This document shows, piece by piece, positions 27,350 through 37,067 of a stretch of DNA of 64,000 bases. The translations under genes were made by a program, and so were the position numbers. The stretch comes from Scalindua sp964437425 (GTDB lineage: Bacteria > Planctomycetota > Brocadiia > Brocadiales > Scalinduaceae). How positions within the stretch are numbered: position 1 is the first letter of the stretch; each line of letters begins with the position of its first letter. The stretch covers positions 62,001 through 126,000 of the forward strand of contig CAYTGO010000001.1 in assembly GCA_964437425.1 (NCBI GenBank). Direction: 5' to 3'. The notes under the pieces are model-generated. The model saw only the letters and a list, made by a program, of their open reading frames with translations. It did not search any database and had not been told where the DNA came from.

Positions 27350-28340
27350 GGTTGGAATCATTGGTTACGGTAAGATGGGTAGAGCCCGCTGCAGGGAAAT
27401 TAATGCCAGTAGCAAGGCCGAGGTCGTGTCTGTTTTTGATCCCGTTGAAGTTGATTCAGATCTCCCTTGTACTAACGTTGCTGATGAAGTCATCGAGAAT
27501 TCGGCAATTGATGCTGTTTTTATTTGTACCCCGAATTATTTAAACAGGCCCTTGGCGATTCAGGCTCTTAAAGCTGGCAAGCACGTATTCTGTGAAAAAC
27601 CACCTGCCTTTACTGCAGCAGAAGTAGAGGAAATACGGGCGGTAGAAAAAGTTTCTGGTAAAGTGCTTATGTACGGTTTTAATCACCGCCACCATGAGAG
27701 TGTGCAACATATGAAAGACATCGTCTGCAGTAAAGACTTTGGACGGGTACTCTGGATGCGTGGCCGATATGGAAAGAGTGTTGATGAATCATTCTACAAC
27801 AATTGGAGATCGAAAAAGAATTTTGCCGGTGGTGGTATTCTCATTGATCAGGGTATACACATGCTGGACCTTTTTCTGTATTTGGGTGGTGACTTTGATT
27901 CGGTACACGCCACAGTTTCAAATCTGTACTGGCATCTGGAGGTGGAAGACAATGTTTTTGCCACTCTGGAAAATACGAAGACAGGAATTACAGCCTCCCT
28001 CCATTCCACCATGACTCAGTGGCGGCACTTGTTTTCTCTGGAGGTCTTTCTGGAAAAAGGTTGTCTGGTGCTTAATGGTTTGAAGACGTCTTCAAATACC
28101 TATGGAGACGAGGTGCTGACTATCACTAGGAATCGCAGCTCTGCACCGGCGGCTACATGGGAGGATGAGGAACATATTACATACCATACCGATAAATCAA
28201 CGGAATCGGAGATAAAAGAATTTTTCTCAGCCATTGATGATGGTAGGAGCGTGCGCATAGGATCTTCTGGTGACGCGTTGCAACTTATGCGCATTGTTGA
28301 TAACATATATTCATTCAGAAAGGGAACCGTCAATGGATGA
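27342..28340 (+). CDS. Gfo/Idh/MocA family oxidoreductase
   Basis: The 332-residue protein starts with GTG and overlaps the previous gene by 8 nt. It shows the Rossmann motif GIIGYGKMG (4-12), the conserved EKPPAFT with the family Lys, and GGGILIDQGIHMLD with the catalytic Asp/His pair of the C-terminal domain. Relatives oxidise myo-inositol or 3-hydroxyls of UDP-sugars. With the cyclase two genes upstream, an inositol-like or keto-sugar substrate is reasonable. Specificity is unknown. Confidence 0.9.
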   Translation: MLKVGIIGYGKMGRARCREINASSKAEVVSVFDPVEVDSDLPCTNVADEVIENSAIDAVFICTPNYLNRPLAIQALKAGKHVFCEKPPAFTAAEVEEIRAVEKVSGKVLMYGFNHRHHESVQHMKDIVCSKDFGRVLWMRGRYGKSVDESFYNNWRSKKNFAGGGILIDQGIHMLDLFLYLGGDFDSVHATVSNLYWHLEVEDNVFATLENTKTGITASLHSTMTQWRHLFSLEVFLEKGCLVLNGLKTSSNTYGDEVLTITRNRSSAPAATWEDEEHITYHTDKSTESEIKEFFSAIDDGRSVRIGSSGDALQLMRIVDNIYSFRKGTVNG

Positions 28341-28893
28341 CAAAGCATTTATTAATGACTATCTGGAGCGATACAGGCAATCCTTGCTTGAAACGGATGT
28401 GTCTGGAGAATTGGTCCGGATGAAGGAAATGTTGTTACAAGTCAAAGCACAAGGCAAGAAGGCAATCGTGTCAGGGAACGGCGGTAGCGCTGCCATTGCT
28501 GGTCATGCGGCGGTGGACTTTACAAAGCAGGCAGGCATTCGTACAGTCAACTTTAATGAACCGAGCCTTATCACCTGTTTTGCCAACGACTACGGCTACG
28601 AAAAGTGGCTTTCCAAGGCAATTGAATTTTATGGTGACAAAGGTGACATTGCCATATTGATTAGTACAAGTGGTAGTTCGTTGAACATGATAAATGCGGC
28701 AAAGGCGGCGAAGAAGTTGGATATGCAGGTTATTACATTTACTGGTTTTAACGAAGACAACCTTCTTAAACAGAATGGTTGTCTTAATTTCTGGTTGAAT
28801 AGCAGGGCCTACAATGTGGTGGAAAATACTCACCAGATTTGGTTGCTCATGGTATGCGACTTGATCATTGGTAAGGTGGAGTATCCTGCTTAA
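28333..28893 (+). CDS. SIS-domain sugar-phosphate isomerase (GmhA-like)
   Basis: The start ATG 28333 follows AGGGA and overlaps the previous gene by 8 nt. The 186-residue protein has the phosphate-binding SGNGGSAA loop, the ISTSGSS segment and a C-terminal VENTHQIWLLMVCDLI helix like that of GmhA. GmhA converts sedoheptulose 7-phosphate to a heptose 7-phosphate; the size matches. The adjacent cyclase may use sedoheptulose 7-phosphate too, which would tie the two, but this is inference. DiaA-type regulators share the fold. Confidence 0.83.
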   Translation: MDDKAFINDYLERYRQSLLETDVSGELVRMKEMLLQVKAQGKKAIVSGNGGSAAIAGHAAVDFTKQAGIRTVNFNEPSLITCFANDYGYEKWLSKAIEFYGDKGDIAILISTSGSSLNMINAAKAAKKLDMQVITFTGFNEDNLLKQNGCLNFWLNSRAYNVVENTHQIWLLMVCDLIIGKVEYPA

Positions 28894-28903
28894 AACAGGC
28901 ATT

Positions 28904-29653
28904 ATGACCACACCATTTCTAATTACTGCACGCCTGAAGTCAACGAGGCTTCCAAAAAAAATCATGTTGGAAGTGATGGGTAAACCTTTGATCGTGCACA
29001 TGTTGGATAGAATAAAACACTCTACGCATATTGAAGATATCGTCATATGTACATCTACCAATCCACAGGATAATCCATTAGAGGAAATAGCAGAGAACGA
29101 AAATGTCTGCTGCTTTCGTGGGAGCGAGGATGACGTGCTTGAGCGCCTGCTGGGAGCTGCTAAATTTTACAATGCATCCAATTTTGCCAATATCACGGCC
29201 GATTGTCCACTGATTGACCCCTGTCTTATCGACCGTGCTGTAGAAGAATATGAGAGGGTGGATGCTGACCTGATCATGTACGATGATAGCAATAACGACA
29301 TTCCGTTTAATTGCTATGTATTAAAAGTCAGCGCGCTTGAAAAGATTTGTGACCTGAAGAAGGAGACGGACACAGAGGTGTGGCTCAATCTCTTCAGAGC
29401 TCATGAGTCTATTAAAATACATTCTATGGATATTGAGGATATATACAGACATAGTTCGCTGAAAACTTCACTTGATTATCCAGAGGATTATGAGTTTATG
29501 AAAAAAGTATTTGGTAAGCTATACAATTCCGACAGAGTATTTTCTTTGCAGGATGTCATTACACTTGTCAACAGGTATCCTGATATCCTTGCCATTAACG
29601 CTAATCCTGATTTATTGAAAAGATGGCGAGGTCATCAGATATCTGTAACTTAA
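28904..29653 (+). CDS. SpsF/KdsB-type cytidylyltransferase
   Basis: I choose ATG 28904, which starts MTTPFLITARLKSTRLPKK, the CTP-binding signature of SpsF/KdsB/NeuA enzymes. Later segments are FRGSEDDVLERL and ITADCPLIDP, both family hallmarks. The 249-residue length is normal. It is the second CMP-sugar synthetase of this cassette, so the cassette may make two activated sugars or one with a partner. It begins 10 bp after the SIS gene. Confidence 0.88.
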   Translation: MTTPFLITARLKSTRLPKKIMLEVMGKPLIVHMLDRIKHSTHIEDIVICTSTNPQDNPLEEIAENENVCCFRGSEDDVLERLLGAAKFYNASNFANITADCPLIDPCLIDRAVEEYERVDADLIMYDDSNNDIPFNCYVLKVSALEKICDLKKETDTEVWLNLFRAHESIKIHSMDIEDIYRHSSLKTSLDYPEDYEFMKKVFGKLYNSDRVFSLQDVITLVNRYPDILAINANPDLLKRWRGHQISVT

Positions 29654-29668
29654 CAGTTGGACTGAACT

Positions 29669-31666
29669 ATGCAGGTTTACGTTGAATATCTATCCCTGAG
29701 AACTATTCTGCACGGTGTTCTTAAAGAACTGTTGGATGGCGAAGTTACTAATGATAAGCCAAAGACACATTATTATATAGACGCTACCAGACCTGGCAAA
29801 ATAGTTGCAAATATTCTTGGTAAGTTGTTTCGCTTTCAGATTAAGAAACTGGTATTTGAAATGCGATACATTAAAGATGACCGAGGTGAACTTATAATGT
29901 TACGGATTCCGAGGAAGGATCTTTTCGATATTCAGGAAATAATTATCAAAAGTGATGCATTCAGGTATTTACATGAAGATGAATGGAAGCATACGAGGGC
30001 TGATGATTTTGTTAGAAAGGGTTTGATAGATGGATCCATAATGGACAAGAAATCAGTAAGCCGGGTAATTTTTCTGATCAATGTAATTGCCTGGCACCAG
30101 CAGCAAACAAATGTGTCCGGAGCCAAGCTATTGTTAACCAGACGTGCCTGGTGGGATATCTATAAGCAATATGCTTTAAGTGTTGGTGTTGAACTGAAGG
30201 GAACAGGAAGAAAGGGAGTCTTTGGTCTGGATGGTACAGATTTGAAGGGGCTTATAAGAAAGTATCCGCGCTTGTATGCTCTTTCCAAGAGAGTGTCATC
30301 TGGAAGATTTAAGTTCAAGCCAGCTAAAAGTGATGCTTCTATTCCAAAATTATATCTGGATGGACGTGGGGATGTCAACCTGGAGAGTAACGGTTACCAG
30401 TCAGATTTCTTCTGGTTGCTGAATTCTGAATTCCCTGCGGGTAATGTTCTCTACGACTTTCATTCTGAAGAGGAGAAACGTGTTCTGGAACATTATGGTA
30501 TTGTTGTGGCCAATGGTAATGTGAAATGTATCAGCAATGATAATGCAGGGATCGTCTCTTCACAAAAAAAATGCAGGAGATATAAGGATGAGTTCAATAG
30601 TGTAAGGTCTCTGGTTACAGCATACAATAGCACAAAAGCTTACTGGAATAGTTTTTTTAGAGCATACGGCGTGAAGGTGTTTTTTTCATGGTACAAATAT
30701 GATAATAAACACATGGCTATCGCTGATGCAGTAAAAGAGGCAGGAGGGATTTCTGCAGTCTGGCAGATGGCCTTTGTTGGTTTTAAGGGAATACACAGTG
30801 CAATGAATACAGATATCGCATTTCATCATTCAGACTGGAGTGTTAATATCGAACAGCAGCTTGGTTCAAAAATAGGATATCATGTTATTACCGGGTATCC
30901 AAAAGACTATGCCACTCCTCTTTTAAGAAGACAGGCAATGGATCTACGCGCAAAGATGAAATCGAGTGGAGCTGAAAAGATTGTCCTGGTTATTGATGAG
31001 AATTCTGTAGATGATTCCAGATGGCATACAGGGCATACACTACAACGTGACAATTACAGATTTATCCTTGAAAAGGTACTGAAAACTCCCTGGCTGGGAG
31101 TTGTGTTTAAACCTAAGACTTCTAAAACATTAAGGCGCAGACTGGGAGAAGTAAATGATTTGTTGATGGAAGCTGAGTTAACTGGCCGCTGCTATGTTTA
31201 CGAGGAGACTGGTCGCTATACTACAAGTGCACCGCCTATACTGGCAGGGTTGAGTGCTGATGTTTGTCTGCATGGGCATCTATCTGCTGGCACTGCGGCT
31301 GTGGAATGTGCCCTTGAAGGGATTCCCACCCTATTAATAGACAGGGAAGGATGTCCAGACAGTAAGTTCTACGAGTTGCCGGAAGGTAAAGTGATTTTTA
31401 AAAACTGGCTGGATGCAATTGACGCACTCATGGAGCATTTTAATGCACCGCAAGGCATACCAGGATTTGGGGATTGGTCAGAAATAATCGGCGAATTTGA
31501 CCCTTTTAGAGACGGCAAGGCGGCAAACCGTATAGGTGCTTATCTTCACTGGCTCATTCAGGGTTATGAGCAGGGTTTAAACAGAGACATAGTCATGGCG
31601 GATGCTGCTCAAAGATATAGTAAGATTTGGGGTAATGATAAAGTCGTATCAATAAATTCAGTTTGA
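29669..31666 (+). CDS. Large GT-B-like capsule/surface polysaccharide protein
   Basis: The 665-residue protein is not assigned to a precise family. The C-terminal part resembles a GT-B nucleotide-binding domain: IVLVIDENSVDDSRWH opens the second domain near 440 and SAGTAAVECALEGIPTLL (about 539-556) matches the acidic, Gly-rich acceptor loop of capsule polysaccharide transferases. The N-terminal 250 residues are of unknown type. There is no signal peptide. It directly follows the CMP-sugar synthetase by 15 bp, so it may use the cassette's CMP-sugar as donor. Confidence 0.65.
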   Translation: MQVYVEYLSLRTILHGVLKELLDGEVTNDKPKTHYYIDATRPGKIVANILGKLFRFQIKKLVFEMRYIKDDRGELIMLRIPRKDLFDIQEIIIKSDAFRYLHEDEWKHTRADDFVRKGLIDGSIMDKKSVSRVIFLINVIAWHQQQTNVSGAKLLLTRRAWWDIYKQYALSVGVELKGTGRKGVFGLDGTDLKGLIRKYPRLYALSKRVSSGRFKFKPAKSDASIPKLYLDGRGDVNLESNGYQSDFFWLLNSEFPAGNVLYDFHSEEEKRVLEHYGIVVANGNVKCISNDNAGIVSSQKKCRRYKDEFNSVRSLVTAYNSTKAYWNSFFRAYGVKVFFSWYKYDNKHMAIADAVKEAGGISAVWQMAFVGFKGIHSAMNTDIAFHHSDWSVNIEQQLGSKIGYHVITGYPKDYATPLLRRQAMDLRAKMKSSGAEKIVLVIDENSVDDSRWHTGHTLQRDNYRFILEKVLKTPWLGVVFKPKTSKTLRRRLGEVNDLLMEAELTGRCYVYEETGRYTTSAPPILAGLSADVCLHGHLSAGTAAVECALEGIPTLLIDREGCPDSKFYELPEGKVIFKNWLDAIDALMEHFNAPQGIPGFGDWSEIIGEFDPFRDGKAANRIGAYLHWLIQGYEQGLNRDIVMADAAQRYSKIWGNDKVVSINSV

Positions 31667-31705
31667 AAGAGATAAAGAATAAGAAATTATTTTATTGGAG
31701 TGAAA

Positions 31706-32656
31706 ATGATTCCTGAGAGTAACGAACTTCGTATTGAAGTAACAACTAAGTGTAATTACAACTGCAATATCTGTCCAAGAGATCAACTCACAAGAGAGAA
31801 GGAGTCTATGAGTCTGGAATTATTCAAAAATATTTTTGATAAGATTAATTCAGAGACATCACAATATAATACCCTGACATTTCCAGGTATGGGAGAACCT
31901 TTATTAGACGAAACGCTTGATGATAAAATTGATTATGCTAAGAAGCATAATTATGAAGTTCTTATGCTTACAAATGGGTCTTTATTAACTGTTGAAAGAT
32001 TTAAAAGGCTGGAAGATATAGGAATGGATTCTATAAGGGTAAGCTTTTATGGTAATTCTCCTGAGTCGTATAATGCAATGCATGGGACAAAAAATACAGA
32101 TTTGTTTCAGCAAATTAAGAAAAATCTAACTGAAATATCCAGGATAAAGAGTAGCACTAGCCTTTTGCTGACCTACAATGTTGTGTATGGATGCAATGAT
32201 TCAGACATGGAGTCATGGATAGAATATTGGAAGGATAAGGTTGATTTGCTGGAGGTTTGGTGTCCTCATAACTGGGTGGACAGTGGAGACTATAGAGCTG
32301 TCCAGAGCAAGCAATTAAGAACCTGTGGTCGCCCGTGGAATACACCATTACAGATCCAGGTTGATGGAACAGTGAATATGTGCTGTTTTGATTTTGATGG
32401 GAAATTGCTTTTAGGAGATTTGAAGACGCAGACACTTAAAGAAATATTTGAGGCTTCAATGTTTCAAAAGATTAAGAAGCATCATACAAGTGGTGATTAT
32501 AAAGGAAGTGGATTAATTTGTGAGTATTGTGATCAGAGGAATTCAGACAAGTCTGATGTGATGCTATACAATTCCAAATATGATATTGGAGAGAGAGTAA
32601 AAAAAGTTTCAACTACGTATAGTGATATTGATGCTACAAATAATATAAATGAGTGA
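31706..32656 (+). CDS. Radical SAM/SPASM protein
   Basis: The start is set at ATG 31706 because GGAG lies 5 nt upstream; GTG 31700 is in frame. The 316-residue protein has C16, C20 and C23 in the cluster motif and GMGEPLL as the GGEP segment. A SPASM-like end has CGRPWN, NMCCFD and CEYCDQ. It resembles the protein at 56890-57750 in size and layout. It overlaps nothing but directly abuts the next B12-type gene (stop then TTG), so the two are probably co-translated. Confidence 0.87.
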   Translation: MIPESNELRIEVTTKCNYNCNICPRDQLTREKESMSLELFKNIFDKINSETSQYNTLTFPGMGEPLLDETLDDKIDYAKKHNYEVLMLTNGSLLTVERFKRLEDIGMDSIRVSFYGNSPESYNAMHGTKNTDLFQQIKKNLTEISRIKSSTSLLLTYNVVYGCNDSDMESWIEYWKDKVDLLEVWCPHNWVDSGDYRAVQSKQLRTCGRPWNTPLQIQVDGTVNMCCFDFDGKLLLGDLKTQTLKEIFEASMFQKIKKHHTSGDYKGSGLICEYCDQRNSDKSDVMLYNSKYDIGERVKKVSTTYSDIDATNNINE

Positions 32657-34051
32657 TTGCCTGTGAAATTATCAAGATTAAATGTCTTATTTGTTTTTCC
32701 TAATATTAACGGAACTTATGAGGAGAGCTATTCTTTCGGCCTGGCGGCAATAGTCAGTATAACCAAAGAGCGTGGTTATAATCCAAAGGTAGTATATGTT
32801 AACTCAAGGAGTGGATATCAAGATGTCCTTCGTGAAATCGATGAATTTAAGCCTCAAGTTGTCGGTTTTTCGTCAGTCTCATCACAGTTTTGCTTTGTAA
32901 ACGAAATAGCCTCAATGATTAAGGAAAATAATCCTTATATCATAACGGTCTGTGGTGGCGTTCATTCGACAATCAATCCTGCTTGTATTTTGGAGAGTAA
33001 AGGCTTAGATGGAGTATTTGTAGGTGAGGCAGATCACGCATTTATTGAGTTTCTAGAGAAAGTGGAGAATAAATGTGATTATAAGGACACTGATAATTTT
33101 GCTTACTCATTGAATGGCAAGCTTGTTAAAAACAAGCTTAAACCGCTTCTTACCAATCTGGATATTTTACCTTTTCCGGATAAAGAGATAAGTCCTTACA
33201 GGGAGTTTATAAGATTGAATAAATTTTCTCCTTTCTACTTCACCAGAGGGTGTCCATATTTATGCTCTTATTGTAGTAATCATGCTATCGCAGAAACATA
33301 TGGACTGCAGAGGAATAATCCTCGCTCTAGAAGCCCTGTATCGTGTGTATCAGAAATAGAGGAAGTAATAAAGAAGATTCCTACAAAATTGATATTTATC
33401 GGCGATGACACTTTCGGTTTGAATAGTAAATGGAGAAACGAATTCTTAGTCGAATATAAAAGGAAGATAAATATTGGGTTTATGTGTTTATTGCGTGTAG
33501 AGGTTGTTAGTGAAGAATTTGTAAAAGCCCTGAAGGAAGCTGGGTGCTGCTATATACAATTTGGTATTGAATCAGGGAATGATCACGTAAGAAGAGATAT
33601 TATGAATCGCAAAATGTCGAATAAGCAGATTGTCAAAGCATTTGATATAGTACGCAGGTACGGAATAGGGACCAATGCCATAAATATAATAGGTGTGCCC
33701 GGGGAGACTGAGGAGATGATATGGGATACCATTAAATTGAACAGAAGAATAAAACCGTCCTCAAGTGGTGTTAATATTTTCTACCCTTACAAAGGGACAA
33801 AACTGGGAGATGACTGCTTTGAGAAAGGGTTGGTTGATGAGGAATTGTATTACTCCTTTTCCAAAGAAAGAAGGGAAACTGTCCTAAATTATCCTGAGGA
33901 GTTTAAAGAGAAACTTGTTTATTATCATCAAAACTGGCATAAACTGGTTTATCCATTTGATATGAAATTTCGTTTAAAAAGATTGCTGATAATATTGCGA
34001 CTATGGAGCTTGGTTGCTGGTTTGAAAAGGCGCGTTTTAAATAGAACATAA
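32657..34051 (+). CDS. B12-binding-domain radical SAM protein
   Basis: The 464-residue protein begins with TTG right after the previous stop; GTG 32663 is an alternative. The N-terminal domain shows PQVVGFSSVSS and TVCGGVHSTINP of cobalamin-type folds. The core has C199, C203 and C206 in GCPYLCSYC, then GIESGN and GVPGETEEM. The C-terminus is basic and hydrophobic. It pairs with the SPASM protein upstream, as B12-type and SPASM-type proteins do in the 11-18 kb block. Substrate unknown. Confidence 0.87.
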   Translation: MPVKLSRLNVLFVFPNINGTYEESYSFGLAAIVSITKERGYNPKVVYVNSRSGYQDVLREIDEFKPQVVGFSSVSSQFCFVNEIASMIKENNPYIITVCGGVHSTINPACILESKGLDGVFVGEADHAFIEFLEKVENKCDYKDTDNFAYSLNGKLVKNKLKPLLTNLDILPFPDKEISPYREFIRLNKFSPFYFTRGCPYLCSYCSNHAIAETYGLQRNNPRSRSPVSCVSEIEEVIKKIPTKLIFIGDDTFGLNSKWRNEFLVEYKRKINIGFMCLLRVEVVSEEFVKALKEAGCCYIQFGIESGNDHVRRDIMNRKMSNKQIVKAFDIVRRYGIGTNAINIIGVPGETEEMIWDTIKLNRRIKPSSSGVNIFYPYKGTKLGDDCFEKGLVDEELYYSFSKERRETVLNYPEEFKEKLVYYHQNWHKLVYPFDMKFRLKRLLIILRLWSLVAGLKRRVLNRT

Positions 34052-34100
34052 AAGCTGAGAATATAATTCGATTTAAAATATTAATGAAAGAGTAAAACAT

Positions 34101-35066
34101 ATGGATATAGAATCAGAGATAACAAGAGTTATTGGTATCGAGATAAAGGGTCTTTCTCTTTTACAGGAAAGAATAAACTCATCAGTTAAGGAGGCAGTAG
34201 AAACTATTTATGGCTGTCGTGGAAAAATTATACTTACCGGGATTGGCAAGTCTGGTCTAGTGGCAAAAAAGATAGCGTCTACCATGTCAAGTGTAGGTAC
34301 TCCCGCAATCTTTATGCATCCCGCTGAAGGCATGCATGGTGATTTGGGAATTGTCAATAATAATGATGTTGTTATGGCAATAGGGAAAAGCGGTGAAAGC
34401 ACAGAGCTTAATAGTGTTCTACTATCAATAAAGAATGCTGGCGCCAAAATAATCGGAATTATGGGTGATTCCAATTCAACTTTAGCGAAGTACTCAGATA
34501 TAGTTATTGACATTGGCAATATTGAAGAAGCCTGTCCGTTTAATATGGCTCCGACGACAAGCTCTACTGTTACTATGGTTTTGGGAGATGCGATTGCAGT
34601 TGCATTAATGAAGATGAGAGATTTTACATTGGCTGATTATGCACGACTGCATCCTGGTGGGCAATTGGGGAAAAGGTTGATCCTGAAAGTAGCAGATATT
34701 ATGTTAAAAGGGGAGGAAAATCCCCTGGTTCTTGAGTCTGACGGAGTAAAAAATTGTATTCTTAAAATATCAGAAAAGCGGGCTGGAGCCGTATCTGTAA
34801 TTGATGACAGTGGGAAGATTGTGGGAGTTGTCACCGATTATGATATTAGAAAGCATCTTGAAAAAGAGGAAAATATATTCTTGTTGCAGATAGCTGACAT
34901 TATGAATAATCAGCCTGTGTATGTTTATGAGGATGAGCATGCATTTTCTGCTTTAAAGACCATGCAGGAGAGAGCAAAGCCCATAACTGTTTTGCCTGTG
35001 TTAAATAGAGAGAAAATTGTTGTTGGTATGCTTAGGTTACAGGATCTTGTAAGGGAAGGTTTGTGA
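34101..35066 (+). CDS. kdsD: Arabinose-5-phosphate isomerase, KdsD/KpsF type
   Basis: The 321-residue protein has the full KdsD layout: a SIS domain (about 30-180; GIGKSGLVAKKIASTMSS, HPAEGMHGDLG, GKSGEST) and two CBS domains (about 205-260 and 268-320). Length and motifs match E. coli KdsD and KpsF. It converts ribulose 5-phosphate to arabinose 5-phosphate, the precursor of Kdo. No KdsA is seen here, so the product may feed Kdo synthesis encoded elsewhere or the NeuB-like synthase at 47573. An AGAGTAAAA stretch precedes the ATG. Confidence 0.93.
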   Translation: MDIESEITRVIGIEIKGLSLLQERINSSVKEAVETIYGCRGKIILTGIGKSGLVAKKIASTMSSVGTPAIFMHPAEGMHGDLGIVNNNDVVMAIGKSGESTELNSVLLSIKNAGAKIIGIMGDSNSTLAKYSDIVIDIGNIEEACPFNMAPTTSSTVTMVLGDAIAVALMKMRDFTLADYARLHPGGQLGKRLILKVADIMLKGEENPLVLESDGVKNCILKISEKRAGAVSVIDDSGKIVGVVTDYDIRKHLEKEENIFLLQIADIMNNQPVYVYEDEHAFSALKTMQERAKPITVLPVLNREKIVVGMLRLQDLVREGL

Positions 35067-35130
35067 ATTATCAATTAATACTACAAAGCATCAGCTTACA
35101 GGCTGAGTCTAATTATCTAAAAACATTAAT

Positions 35131-36936
35131 ATGCTAATACTTGGGGTTAACTTTGGGCATTCGTCTGCAGCTGTTTTATTGGATGACGGTAGAATTAGAG
35201 ATGCTATAGAAGAAGAGAAACTGACAAGGATCAAGGGACATGTCACTTTTCCTTTTGCGGCAATTGATTATATCTTTAAAAAACATAATATCGGCCCAGA
35301 AAATATTGATAAAATTGCGATAGGGTGTAAAGACGTTTCCGAATGGTCATACAATTATCGTCACCTGAATAAGCTGTTCAGGAGAAAGGATTCCTTAAAT
35401 ACAATTAAGGGATATTTTTATGATGGAATAAAAAGATATTATCCTTCTACGGATATAAGGTCTACATTGACACAAACTTTTTATAAGTATATGGCAGAAA
35501 TTGGTTTTACAGAAAGAAAGATTGAGTTAGTTGACCATCATCGTTCTCATGCTGCCAGTGCATACTATACATCGCCATGGAAAGATTGTGCTATATTTAC
35601 AAACGATGGAAAAGGTGACGGACTTAGCGGGACTTTGTCTTTCGGGAAGGATGGTAAAATTGATCTATGCCATCAGATAGAAGACCTTAATTCTATTGGA
35701 CAGTTTTATCAGTCAGTAACAAGGCATTTAGGATTCACAGTAAATAGACATGAAGGGAAAATTACAGGTCTTGCTGCATTTGGTGATTATAGTAAGACCT
35801 TTTCCCTGATGAATGATGTTTACAAGTTTGAAGAAGGTGTCCTGAAAAATACATTTCAGGAAAATTCGGCAATCCAGGAGGACCCTGTTAAGTTTTTTAT
35901 TGAAAGTGTAAAAGAGAAAAACTTTATACAAAATAACTATGTAAAAAGCCTCCATGGTACTTTAAGAAATTTTGCAATCTCCTATCAGTTATATTTAAAT
36001 TATCTTAAAGAGGAATTAGAATCATTTGAGGCAAAAGACCTATCTGCTGGTATACAGAAGCTTACAGAAGAATCTTTATTGGCATATTTGAAGAAAAAGC
36101 TTGAAGATTATAAATTTACAAATATCTGCCTGGCAGGTGGTGTTTTTGCAAATGTAAAACTGAATCAGAAGATCATGGAGCTGCCTGGAGTCAAGAATGT
36201 TTATGTACAGCCGGCCATGGACGATGCAGGCGCTGCTTTGGGAGCAGCATTACATGTAAATATGAAATTAAATAGTAAAGAGCACTGGACAGGGTTTGAG
36301 ACTGTTTATACTGGACCTGAGTATACAGAAAGTGAAATAAAAAACGCTTTAGAAAAATACAATTTACCTGTTAGAAGGTTAAAGTGCTGTGAGGAGGAAT
36401 TAGGAAGATGGATTTATGAGGGTAAGATTATTGGTCGATTTAATGGGGCAACTGAATGGGGCTCCAGGGCGCTTGGAAACCGTTCAATCCTGGCACGACC
36501 TATCGAAAAAGAGATAAACGATACACTTAATATGAGGTTAAAACGAACAGAGTTTATGCCATTTGCACCGTCAGTGCTTGATGAAGATGCCAGTAATATC
36601 CTTAGAGGGTATTCTTCAGACCATATAGCTAGTCGTTATATGACCCTGACGTATCATGTCAATCCTTCAATGATTGATCTTATTCCTGCGGTCGTTCATG
36701 TAGATGGGACGGCCAGGCCTCAAGTTGTTTTTGAAGAAGATAATCCATCATACTATAAAATTATCAAGGCCTACAAAAAACATTCTGGTGTTGGATGTAT
36801 CATTAATACAAGTTTTAATATGCATGAGGAACCTATAGTTAATAGTCCAGAGGATGCAGTACGTGCACTATTGTCAGGTGCAGTTGATATCCTGAGTATG
36901 GGTGAGTTTGTAGTTGAGGCAACTGATGTGAGGTAA
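35131..36936 (+). CDS. NodU/TobZ-family carbamoyltransferase
   Basis: The 601-residue protein has both domains of the family. The N-terminal YrdC-like/Kae1-like domain shows GVNFGHSSAAVL (5-16) and D135-H136-H137-R-S-H140, which hold metal and carbamoyl-adenylate. Further motifs are NDGKGDG and CLAGGVFANVKLN. The C-terminal domain has WGSRALGNRSIL (443-454). It transfers a carbamoyl group from carbamoyl phosphate to a hydroxyl, as in Nod factors and tobramycin. Here it presumably decorates a sugar of the surface glycan. Confidence 0.92.
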   Translation: MLILGVNFGHSSAAVLLDDGRIRDAIEEEKLTRIKGHVTFPFAAIDYIFKKHNIGPENIDKIAIGCKDVSEWSYNYRHLNKLFRRKDSLNTIKGYFYDGIKRYYPSTDIRSTLTQTFYKYMAEIGFTERKIELVDHHRSHAASAYYTSPWKDCAIFTNDGKGDGLSGTLSFGKDGKIDLCHQIEDLNSIGQFYQSVTRHLGFTVNRHEGKITGLAAFGDYSKTFSLMNDVYKFEEGVLKNTFQENSAIQEDPVKFFIESVKEKNFIQNNYVKSLHGTLRNFAISYQLYLNYLKEELESFEAKDLSAGIQKLTEESLLAYLKKKLEDYKFTNICLAGGVFANVKLNQKIMELPGVKNVYVQPAMDDAGAALGAALHVNMKLNSKEHWTGFETVYTGPEYTESEIKNALEKYNLPVRRLKCCEEELGRWIYEGKIIGRFNGATEWGSRALGNRSILARPIEKEINDTLNMRLKRTEFMPFAPSVLDEDASNILRGYSSDHIASRYMTLTYHVNPSMIDLIPAVVHVDGTARPQVVFEEDNPSYYKIIKAYKKHSGVGCIINTSFNMHEEPIVNSPEDAVRALLSGAVDILSMGEFVVEATDVR

Positions 36937-37067
36937 TATATCATGAGATGTAATAGATACGCTCACAGAATATCAGATTAATAATTTGCACTTTTTCATT
37001 AAAGTTACAAACGATAATAAATCCGGAGGAAAGACAGATTGAATACAGAAATTAAAAGGGAGGTAGA

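Noticed and set aside
28333..28893. DiaA replication regulator
   Set aside because: The fold is shared, but the surrounding sugar genes and GmhA-like tail favour a sugar-phosphate isomerase.
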